Source: Actinomycetes bacterium
GTDB lineage: Bacteria > Actinomycetota > Acidimicrobiia > Acidimicrobiales > RAAP-2
NCBI GenBank assembly: GCA_021822565.1
Contig: JAKAQM010000015.1
Coordinates: forward strand, 1 to 33,225
Reading direction: 5' to 3'
DNA length: 33,225 nt
Shown here in pieces: positions 1-7,273 of this stretch. The first letter of the stretch is position 1; the number at the start of each line of letters is the position of its first letter. A model generated the notes under the pieces. That model was not told the origin of the DNA. It made no database searches and was given only the letters and a program-made list of their open reading frames with translations. The translations under genes were made by a program, and so were the position numbers.

Positions 1-1
1 T

Positions 2-704
2 GGCCGTCCGAGCTTCGAGGCGCTCCAGCCGCGCATGCTCGTGGACGACGCAGCGCGCGCGCCGCCTCGCTGCGTCGGTGCCGGTCAGCTACATGGTGTT
101 CGACCTGCTCCACCTCGACGGCTCCGCCACGATCGGCCTTCCCTACGTCGAGCGTCGCCGCGTGCTCAACGGGCTCGGGCTCAGCGGTGAGCACTGGACG
201 GTCCCGCCGTCGCACGAGGGCCCCGGGGCGGACGTGCTCGCCGCGGCGAAGGCGGCAGGGCTGGAGGGAGTGGTGGCCAAGCGAGCTGGCAGTCCCTACC
301 GCCCGGGACAGCGCAGCCCTGACTGGGTGAAGGTCAAGCTCGCACGTACGCAGAGCGTCGTGATCGGCGGCTTCAGCGCTCCCAAGGGCACGCGTCCTGG
401 GCTCGGGGCGCTCCTGGTCGGCATCCCCGGTCCTGATGGGCTCACCTATGCGGGAAAGGTCGGGACCGGGTTCGGCGTGCAGGCGGTCGCCGAGCTGCGA
501 TCTCGCCTGCAGCTCCTGCGTCGACCCGACCCGCCCTTTGCAACTCCCGTGCCAAGGGCCGACGCGGCGGGCACGACCTGGGTGGAGCCCCAGCTCGTCG
601 CAGAGGTGCGATTCAGCGAGTGGACGCGCGCAGGACGGCTGCGACAACCCGTATGGCTCGGCCTTCGGGACATGCGGCCGACGGACGTGGTCCGCGAGCC
701 CTGA
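2..704 (+). CDS. ligD: ATP-dependent DNA ligase, LigD ligase domain, C-terminal part (5' truncated by window; apparent frameshift near 56-65)
   Basis: Frame 2 reads GRPSFEALQPRMLVDDAARA (2-61) and frame 3 continues RRLAASVPVSYMVFDLLHLDG...EGVVAKRAGSPYRPGQRSPDWVKVK...WVEPQLVAEVRFSEWT, the usual order of LigD-type ligase motifs. The listed start at 78 is an internal GTG. Confidence 0.85.
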   Translation, partial: AVRASRRSSRACSWTTQRARRLAASVPVSYMVFDLLHLDGSATIGLPYVERRRVLNGLGLSGEHWTVPPSHEGPGADVLAAAKAAGLEGVVAKRAGSPYRPGQRSPDWVKVKLARTQSVVIGGFSAPKGTRPGLGALLVGIPGPDGLTYAGKVGTGFGVQAVAELRSRLQLLRRPDPPFATPVPRADAAGTTWVEPQLVAEVRFSEWTRAGRLRQPVWLGLRDMRPTDVVREP

Positions 705-723
705 TCCGGGTGGGACCTCGGCC

Positions 724-1632
724 GTGACGAGCCCTGCCAGCCAGACGGTGACGCAGGTGGAGGGGCGCCGCCTCGCCCTCACCAACCTCGACAAGGTCCT
801 CTACCCGGACGCCAAGTTCACGAAGGCGGACGTCATCAGCTACTACGTGAAGATCGCGCCGCTGCTCCTTCCCCACCTCGCAGGACGCCCCGTCACCTTC
901 GTGCGGTCTCCCAACGGCGTCGACCGCGGCGTCTTCTTCGAGAAGCGCATCCCGCGCACAGCGCCGAGCTGGGTGCAGGTCATCGACGTGCCGCGGTCGA
1001 GCCGAAGCGGAGATGCCGAGACGATCCACGCCCCGGCGATCGCCGACCTCGCGTCGCTCGTCTGGGCGGCCAACCTCGCGGTGCTGGAGCTGCACGTGCC
1101 CCTGTGGCGCAGCCAGCAGCCAGCCGAGTACGGGCAGTTCGACCAGATGGTGTTCGACCTCGACCCGGGCGCTCCCGCCGGCATCGTCGAGTGCTGTGAG
1201 GTGGTCCAGCTCCTCGTCGGCGTCCTGACTGGGCGCGGCCACTCGATCATGCGTCCCAAGACCAGTGGGAAGAAAGGCATGCACCTCTACGTGCCGCTTT
1301 CGCCGCCGTGGCCGTGGCAGTCGGTACGCAAGGAGGCAATGGCCATCGCCCATGAGGTCGAGAGCGATCATCCGGATCTGGTCGTCACCACGATGCGCAA
1401 GGATCTGCGCGCCGGAAAGGTGCTCATCGACTGGAGCCAGAACGCACCGGCCAAGACGACGGTCGCGGCCTACTCGCTGCGCGCGCTCGAGGTGCCGTCG
1501 GTGTCCACGCCGGTCACCATGGACGAGGTGCGGGTGTGCGCTACGGAGCGCAACCCCCTCTCGCTCCGCTGCGGTCCCACAGAGGTGCTCGAGCGCGTCG
1601 CGCGGCTCGGGGACCTCTTCGCCGTCGGCTGA
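724..1632 (+). CDS. LigD-type DNA polymerase/primase domain protein
   Basis: GTG at 724 in the frame of ORF 436-1632. LTNLDKVLYPDAKFTKADVISYYVKIAPLLLPHLAGRPVTFVRSPNGV...FDQMVFDLDPG...RPKTSGKKGMHLYVPL is typical of the LigD polymerase domain. Confidence 0.88.
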   Translation: MTSPASQTVTQVEGRRLALTNLDKVLYPDAKFTKADVISYYVKIAPLLLPHLAGRPVTFVRSPNGVDRGVFFEKRIPRTAPSWVQVIDVPRSSRSGDAETIHAPAIADLASLVWAANLAVLELHVPLWRSQQPAEYGQFDQMVFDLDPGAPAGIVECCEVVQLLVGVLTGRGHSIMRPKTSGKKGMHLYVPLSPPWPWQSVRKEAMAIAHEVESDHPDLVVTTMRKDLRAGKVLIDWSQNAPAKTTVAAYSLRALEVPSVSTPVTMDEVRVCATERNPLSLRCGPTEVLERVARLGDLFAVG

Positions 1633-1696
1633 GGATCACGCAGGGGGACCGGGCGTCGACCGAGCCTGCGTTCGAGGCTCTGCACGTCGCGCGGCG

Positions 1697-2257
1697 TCAG
1701 CTCCCGAGCGTGTCCTTCACCCGCTGGAGCCGCTCTCGTCGTCGACGCAGCATGTCCCGAAACTCTGCATTGTCGGTACCCGCGATCTCGTGGCTCAGGT
1801 CTCTGAGCGCGTCGTCGAGCAGGGTCCGCAGCTCCGCGAGGTCACCGTCGTGCAGGTTGAGGCGCATGCCGGAGCGAACCAGGTCCCTCATCGACACGAT
1901 CCCGACGAGCTCACCTTCTTCGAGGACTGGAAGATGCCGGATGCCGGCGACGAGCATGACGTCCAGCGCCGTGCTGACCTGGTCACCACCGGTCGCGTAC
2001 CGAGGCTCGCGGCTCATCACGTCTGCGACCCAGACCTCGTCGGGGTCCGCGCCGTCGGCGAGCGCGCGCGTCACGTCGCGTTCGGAGACGATCCCCGCGA
2101 TCGCCTCTTCGTCCTCGACGGCGAGCGTGCCGATGTCGGCGTCCCGCAGGGTCCGGGCCGCCTCGCGCAGCGTCGTCTTCTCGTCCACGGCGACGACCGG
2201 GCTGTGCATGATCCCGCCGACGGAGTTGGTTGTCACGGTCAGCTCCATGAGGGTCAC
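1697..2257 (-). CDS. CBS-domain pair protein
   Basis: Two CBS repeats: MHSPVVAVDEKTTLREAARTLRDADIGTLAVEDEEAIAGIVSERDVTRAL and VMSREPRYATGGDQVSTALDVMLVAGIRHLPVLEEGELVGIVSMRDLVR. Confidence 0.9.
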   Translation of the reverse strand: MTLMELTVTTNSVGGIMHSPVVAVDEKTTLREAARTLRDADIGTLAVEDEEAIAGIVSERDVTRALADGADPDEVWVADVMSREPRYATGGDQVSTALDVMLVAGIRHLPVLEEGELVGIVSMRDLVRSGMRLNLHDGDLAELRTLLDDALRDLSHEIAGTDNAEFRDMLRRRRERLQRVKDTLGS

Positions 2258-2302
2258 TGTTGCGGGCGACGTGACCGTCGAGAAGGGCCCAAGGTCATCT
2301 GT

Positions 2303-2354
2303 CCGAGACGGTCTCCGAGGACGGTCCGAGGACGGCCCGAGACGGCCCGAGAGA
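2303..2354. repeat. short degenerate tandem repeat of 10-11 bp units CCGAG(G)ACGG(T/C)
   Basis: Read directly: ccgagacggt ct ccgaggacggt ccgaggacggc ccgagacggc ccgagaga. Confidence 0.7.
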
Positions 2355-2449
2355 GAACGGTGCTCGAGCGGCGTGGGAAGCGGAGACGAGGGTACAAGAG
2401 AGGACTCTCGGCCCTACCGGCGCCGGCATCCCAGTCGGATCCTGGGGGG

Positions 2450-2704
2450 GTGCAAGTGCTCGAAGTCGCTGGAGCAAGAGATGTGGCGCGGCTCCTCAGG
2501 GCCCTCGCCGACGAGGTCGAGGGAGGAGAGGTCGACGTGGACGGGCGGCGGGTCGAGCTGGCTCCCTCGCTGCTCGCGACCATCGAGGTGCCCGACGAGC
2601 TCGGAGAAGAGGCGACCGTCGTCGACGTCAGGCTGGTGCGCCCGCCTCGCCGCCCGCTCGATCTGAGGGCGCTCCGGCTCGCCCTGTCGCACCCGGGCGA
2701 CTGA
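2450..2704 (+). CDS. small amphi-Trp-like domain protein (about 84 aa)
   Basis: In-frame GTG at 2450 opens VQVLEVAGARDVARLLRALADEVEGGEVDVDGRRVELAPSLLATIEVPDELGEEATVVDVRL; helix then short strands as in amphi-Trp domains. Start and family are tentative. Confidence 0.5.
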   Translation: MQVLEVAGARDVARLLRALADEVEGGEVDVDGRRVELAPSLLATIEVPDELGEEATVVDVRLVRPPRRPLDLRALRLALSHPGD

Positions 2705-2754
2705 GACCGTCACCCGGGCGACCGAGACCTCCCCAGCCGGGCTAACAGGAGGCG

Positions 2755-3420
2755 CTACTGGGGCGCTCGGAGCTGCCTGCCGGTGATCGTGTCCGGCTCG
2801 AGGCGGAAGAACGCCTCCCGGGTACCGCCGGCCCATGCCACGAGGTCCAGCGCGCGTATGGCCTCCACTTCGCTGGGCTCCTCCACCCGGTGCGCCAGTC
2901 CACTCACGAGCACGCTCCAACCGGTCGAGAACGTGTCGTCGATCTGGTCCACCTCGAAGGAGATGCGCCGACCGCTGCTGCCCTGTGCGATCGACGTGGT
3001 GCTCTCGGTGCGAAAGACGATGCTGTTCCCGAGCATGCGGAAGTTCACCGGGAGCGCGACGGGACCTCGTGCGTCTGCGAAGACGACTCGGCCGATACCC
3101 CCCGGTGCGATCAGTGCTCTCGCGGTCGGTTCGTCGAGGTCGACGAGTGTCGCCCGTCGCACCCCGTGCTCATGGCCCGGCGGGAGCATCCGGTCCCCTC
3201 CCAGCAGAGCGACGGCGGACGTCTCGAGCGCGACCGACAGGTGCAACAGGGTGCCACGGCTCGGATCCGGGCTCTCCGCAGTCTCGAGGTAATCGAGGTA
3301 CCCGGCGTCGATGCCGGCCTTCGCGGCGGTGTCCTCCACGGTGAGCCCGAGCTGCTCACGCCGCCGGCGGATCCGCTGCCCGAGGTCCGATGCAGGTGGG
3401 CGGTCGCTCATCTCCGTCAT
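2755..3420 (-). CDS. XRE-type HTH fused to pyridoxamine 5'-phosphate oxidase-like (FMN-binding split barrel) domain
   Basis: ATG at 3420 (MTEMSDRPP). HTH LGQRIRRRREQLGLTVEDTAAKAGIDAGYLDYLE followed by GRVVFADARGPVALPVNFRMLGNSIVFRTE...RRISFEVDQID...GWSVLVSGLAHRV. Confidence 0.85.
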   Translation of the reverse strand: MTEMSDRPPASDLGQRIRRRREQLGLTVEDTAAKAGIDAGYLDYLETAESPDPSRGTLLHLSVALETSAVALLGGDRMLPPGHEHGVRRATLVDLDEPTARALIAPGGIGRVVFADARGPVALPVNFRMLGNSIVFRTESTTSIAQGSSGRRISFEVDQIDDTFSTGWSVLVSGLAHRVEEPSEVEAIRALDLVAWAGGTREAFFRLEPDTITGRQLRAPQ

Positions 3421-3427
3421 CTGTGCA

Positions 3428-3458
3428 TCTTTGCCCGGGATCCTCGGCAGGGCAAAGA
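3428..3458. promoter_or_regulatory. candidate operator: 9-bp inverted repeat TCTTTGCCC-(13)-GGGCAAAGA
   Basis: tctttgccc (3428-3436) and gggcaaaga (3450-3458) are exact reverse complements in the divergent intergenic region. Confidence 0.55.
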
Positions 3459-3505
3459 GCGGTGGGTTCGGGCATGGCCTCGAGGCAGCTCGTAGTGTCG
3501 GGGAC

Positions 3506-4249
3506 GTGGACCTCCGGCTCCCCAAGACGATCTCGGCGTGCCTCTTCGATCTCGACGGCGTGCTGACCGAGACCGCCGTGCTGCATGCCGCCGCCTGGAG
3601 GCAGGCATTCGACGAGCTGCTCGCTCGGCGCGCGGGTCCCGACGGGCAGTTCGTGCCGTTCGATGCCGTTGCCGACTACGACAATTTCGTAGACGGCAAG
3701 CCGCGTCTCGACGGCACCCGCGCGTTCCTGGAGTCACGCGGGATCCACCTTCCCGAGGGCAGCCCGGACGATCCCCCTGGGGCCGAGTCGGTGTACGGCG
3801 TCGCCAACCGCAAGAACGACCTCGTGCTGGCCCTCATGAAGCAACGCGGGGTGTCCGTGTACCCGGGCTCGCTCGAATTCCTCACCGAGGTGCGGCGCCG
3901 CTCGTTCAAGACCGCGGTGGTCTCCTCGAGCGCGAATGCCGTCACCGTGCTGCAGGCTGCCGGGCTCGAGGGGCTCTTCGACGCGCTGGTGGACGGGATC
4001 GTCGCCAAGGAGGAGCATCTCGCCGGCAAGCCGGCGCCCGACACCTACCTCGAGGCCGCACGACGGCTTCACGTCGAGCGCACCCGGGCCGCCGTCTTCG
4101 AAGACGCGGTCGCCGGTGTCGAAGCGGGCAGGGCGGGGGGGTTCGGCCTCGTGGTGGGGGTGGACCGGGTCGGGCAGGCCGAGGCTCTCGTGGCCCGCGG
4201 CGCCGATGTCGTGGTGTCCGACCTCGCCCAGCTGATCGTGCCTGGTTGA
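3506..4249 (+). CDS. pgmB: HAD-family beta-phosphoglucomutase
   Basis: GTG at 3506. FDLDGVLTETAVLHAAAW (DxD motif), VSSSANAVTVLQAAGLE, GKPAPDTYLEAARRLHVE, AVFEDAVAGVEAGRAGGF; adjacent to a GH65 gene. Confidence 0.85.
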   Translation: MDLRLPKTISACLFDLDGVLTETAVLHAAAWRQAFDELLARRAGPDGQFVPFDAVADYDNFVDGKPRLDGTRAFLESRGIHLPEGSPDDPPGAESVYGVANRKNDLVLALMKQRGVSVYPGSLEFLTEVRRRSFKTAVVSSSANAVTVLQAAGLEGLFDALVDGIVAKEEHLAGKPAPDTYLEAARRLHVERTRAAVFEDAVAGVEAGRAGGFGLVVGVDRVGQAEALVARGADVVVSDLAQLIVPG

Positions 4250-4259
4250 TCGAGGCACG

Positions 4260-6617
4260 GTGTTCCGCCACCCGTCGTTCTCCGTCGAACCCTGGGCCGT
4301 CACCGAGTCGAACCTCGACCTCGAGGTCCTCGCCCAGTCCGAGTCGATCCTCGCGCTCTCCAACGGCCACATCGGGATGCGCGGCAACCTCGACGAGGGA
4401 GAGCCCCATGGGCTGCCGGGCACGTACCTGAACTCGGTGTACGAGCTGCGTCCCTTGCCGTACCCCGAACCCGGCTTCGGCTACCCCGAGGCGGACCAGA
4501 CCGTGGTGAACGTCACCAATGGCAAGGTGATCCGCCTGCTGGTGGACGACGAGCCCTTCGACGTTCGCTATGGCGAGCTGGTGTCGCACGTGCGCACCCT
4601 CGACCTGCAGGCGGGCGTGCTGCGTCGCGAGGTCCAATGGCGGAGCCCGGCGGGGGCGTTGGTGCGGGTGTCGTCCACGAGGCTCGTCTCGTTCGCGGAG
4701 CGGGCCGTCGCAGCGATCAGCTACAGCGTCGAGCCGCTGGAGCGCTCGGTGCAGGTGGTCCTCCAGTCGGAGCTGGTGGCCAACGAACCGCTGCCGCCGC
4801 GGACTGCGGACGACCCCAGGGTCTCGGCAAGCCTCGACCAGACGCTCGAGGGCGAGGAGTCCCTGTCCTGGCCGGCCGGAGGCCTGCTGGTGCACCGGGT
4901 GCGCCGCAGCGGCATCCTGCTTGCTGCGGCGATGGAGCACGACATCGAGGCCCCGGAGGGAAGCGCGACGTCCTCGGAGGCGTCCGCGGACGTGGCTCGC
5001 GTCACGGTGGTGGCCACGCTGGAGCCCTCGCAGCGCGTGGGGGTGACCAAGTTCCTGGCGTACGGATGGTCCACGCAGCGGTCGCGCCCAGCGCTGCACG
5101 ATCAGGTCAGGGGGGCGGTCCAAAGCGCTCGGCAGATCGGCTGGGAAGGGCTCGCGGCCTCCCAGCGCGCCTTCCTCGAGGACTACTGGTCCGGTGTCGA
5201 CGTCGAGCTCGACGGCGATCCGGAGATCCAGCAGGCGGTGCGCTTCTCGCTCTTCCACGTGCTCCAGGCGGGAGCGAGGGCGGAGGGGCGTCCGATCCCG
5301 GCCAAGGGCCTCACCGGTCCTGGTTACGACGGCCACGCCTTCTGGGACACCGAGATCTACGTGCTCGGGCTTCTCGGGCTCTCGCGCCCCGAGGCGGTCG
5401 CGGACGCGCTGCGGTGGCGCCACTCGACCTTGCCACGTGCGCGGGCCAGGGCACGCCAGCTCGGTTTCGAAGGCGCCGCCTTCCCATGGCGCACGATCGA
5501 CGGACAGGAGTGCTCCGGCTACTGGCCGGCGAGCACCGCCGCCTTCCATGTCGCCGCCGACGTCGCCTACGCGGTCGTCCGCTACGTCCGGACGACCGGC
5601 GACGTCGCCTTCGAAGCGGAGGTCGGGCTCGAGCTCTTGGTCGAGACGGCAAGGCTCTGGCGGTCTCTCGGCCACCATCACACCGACGGATCGTTCCGCA
5701 TCGACGGGGTGACCGGCCCCGACGAGTACAGCGCGCTCGCGGACAACAACGTCTACACGAACCTCATGGCCCAATTGAACCTGCATGCTGCGGCTGACGT
5801 CTGTGTGCGCCACCGCTCGCAGGCAGCCGCGCTCGGCGTCGGCGATGAAGAGATCTCGTGGTGGCGCGACGCGGCCCGGGACATGTTCATCCCCTACGAC
5901 GAGCGTCTCGGGGTCCACCCGCAGGCCCAGGGTTTCACCGACCACGAGGTCTGGGACTTCGCAAGGACTCGAGTCGACCAGTACCCGCTCATGCTCCACT
6001 TCCACTACTTCGACCTGTATCGCAAGCAGGTGGTGAAGCAGTCCGATCTCGTGCTCGCGATGCACCTGCGGCCCGAGGCCTTCAGCGCGGAGGACAAGGA
6101 GCGCAACTTCACCTACTACGAGCCCATCACGGTGAGGGACTCCTCGCTCTCTGCGTGCACCCAGGCGGTGATCGGGGCGGAGACGGGGCACCTCGGGCTC
6201 GCGTACGACTACGTCGCAGAGTCGTCGCTCATCGACCTCGACGATCTCGAGCACAACACCCGCGACGGATTGCACATGGCGGCCCTCGCTGGCGCCTGGA
6301 CGGCGCTCGTCGAAGGCCTCGGAGGTGTGCGAATCGAGAACACCCGGCTCGTCGTACGCCCGCGCATTCCCGAGGGCCTGCAAGGGCTGCGGTTCCGCAT
6401 GCGGTACCAGGGAAGGCGGCTCCAGGTCGACGTGCGCCCCTCGGAGGCTCGCTACCAGCTGCTCTCGGGCGACGACCTGTCGCTGTGGCACCACGACGAG
6501 GAGCTTCTCTTGCGTGCCGAGCACGAGGAGGTGCGGCCGATCTCTGCGCTGCCCGCTCGTCCGGCCCCCGCGCAGCCGCCGGGACGAGAGCCGGGTCGAG
6601 GTCGAGCAACGCCGTGA
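4260..6617 (+). CDS. Glycoside hydrolase family 65 protein (trehalose/maltose-type phosphorylase-like)
   Basis: SNGHIGMRGNLDEGEPHGLPGTYLNSVYE; GHAFWDTEIYVLGLL; GVTGPDEYSALADNNVYTNLMAQLNL (general acid Glu); RDSSLSACTQAVIGAE. Confidence 0.92.
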   Translation: MFRHPSFSVEPWAVTESNLDLEVLAQSESILALSNGHIGMRGNLDEGEPHGLPGTYLNSVYELRPLPYPEPGFGYPEADQTVVNVTNGKVIRLLVDDEPFDVRYGELVSHVRTLDLQAGVLRREVQWRSPAGALVRVSSTRLVSFAERAVAAISYSVEPLERSVQVVLQSELVANEPLPPRTADDPRVSASLDQTLEGEESLSWPAGGLLVHRVRRSGILLAAAMEHDIEAPEGSATSSEASADVARVTVVATLEPSQRVGVTKFLAYGWSTQRSRPALHDQVRGAVQSARQIGWEGLAASQRAFLEDYWSGVDVELDGDPEIQQAVRFSLFHVLQAGARAEGRPIPAKGLTGPGYDGHAFWDTEIYVLGLLGLSRPEAVADALRWRHSTLPRARARARQLGFEGAAFPWRTIDGQECSGYWPASTAAFHVAADVAYAVVRYVRTTGDVAFEAEVGLELLVETARLWRSLGHHHTDGSFRIDGVTGPDEYSALADNNVYTNLMAQLNLHAAADVCVRHRSQAAALGVGDEEISWWRDAARDMFIPYDERLGVHPQAQGFTDHEVWDFARTRVDQYPLMLHFHYFDLYRKQVVKQSDLVLAMHLRPEAFSAEDKERNFTYYEPITVRDSSLSACTQAVIGAETGHLGLAYDYVAESSLIDLDDLEHNTRDGLHMAALAGAWTALVEGLGGVRIENTRLVVRPRIPEGLQGLRFRMRYQGRRLQVDVRPSEARYQLLSGDDLSLWHHDEELLLRAEHEEVRPISALPARPAPAQPPGREPGRGRATP

Positions 6618-6702
6618 CGCGCCCGTCACGTGCGCTGCAGGGTGGGCGCAGCGGTCGGCAGTCGTCGTTGCAGTGGCTTGCCACGGAATTGCAATAAAGA
6701 CT

Positions 6703-6718
6703 AGGGACGTTGGTCCCT
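6703..6718. promoter_or_regulatory. perfect 16-bp palindrome AGGGAC-GTTG-GTCCCT, DosR/DevR-box-like
   Basis: Arms agggac/gtccct with 4-nt spacer in the intergenic region before the STAS gene; same GGGAC-N4-GTCCC geometry as the mycobacterial DosR consensus. Confidence 0.5.
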
Positions 6719-6748
6719 GGCCCTGCGGGCCGGAGATCCCTACCTTCT

Positions 6749-7273
6749 ATGGAGACCGTTGCAAAACGACGGTCGGTCGAAGAAGGCGGGCGTGGCCCCC
6801 GAGCCCCCCTAGCCACGCCCGCCGGCTCAACGATGCCGGAGGTCGTGCTCGTGCAACATGTCCGCGACATCGACGATGTCACCCCGGTGCTGGAGCTGTC
6901 CCTGGGACCGGCGTCGCTCGAGTGCGCAGGGACGCTTCGTGGTCGGACACGCCACTACGTGCTCGAGGCGGCAGAGCTGCTCTTCTCGGGCGGGGCTGTC
7001 GCAGTCACGATCGACGTCGCTGGTCTGAGCGTCGCCGACGTCGACGGCGCCAACACCTTCGCGTATCTCCAGCGCATGGCGCGCCACGCCGGGGTCGAGC
7101 TGCGCTGGGTCGGGCTCGAGCCAGGTCGCCTGCGGGGGCTGCGCCCACTGGGCTCGCTGCCTCGTGGATCCCAGGGGCAGGCAGCCCGGCTCCAATGCGA
7201 TGAGCGGCGTGAGCGGCACGTACGGCACGGCCGGCGCGAGGATCATCCCTCGATGCTCCCGCCGATCGCGTAG
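6749..7273 (+). CDS. STAS-domain protein (anti-anti-sigma-like)
   Basis: LECAGTLRGRTRHYVLEAAELLFSGGAVAVTIDVAGLSVADVDGANTFAYLQRMARHAGVELRWVGL fits a STAS fold. Start uncertain (ATG 6749 or 6833). Confidence 0.65.
   Translation: METVAKRRSVEEGGRGPRAPLATPAGSTMPEVVLVQHVRDIDDVTPVLELSLGPASLECAGTLRGRTRHYVLEAAELLFSGGAVAVTIDVAGLSVADVDGANTFAYLQRMARHAGVELRWVGLEPGRLRGLRPLGSLPRGSQGQAARLQCDERRERHVRHGRREDHPSMLPPIA

Noticed and set aside
3942-6629. 895-aa minus-strand ORF antisense to the GH65 gene
   Set aside because: Low-complexity Arg/Pro/Gly-rich translation opposite a clear GH65 CDS; a typical shadow ORF in high-GC DNA.
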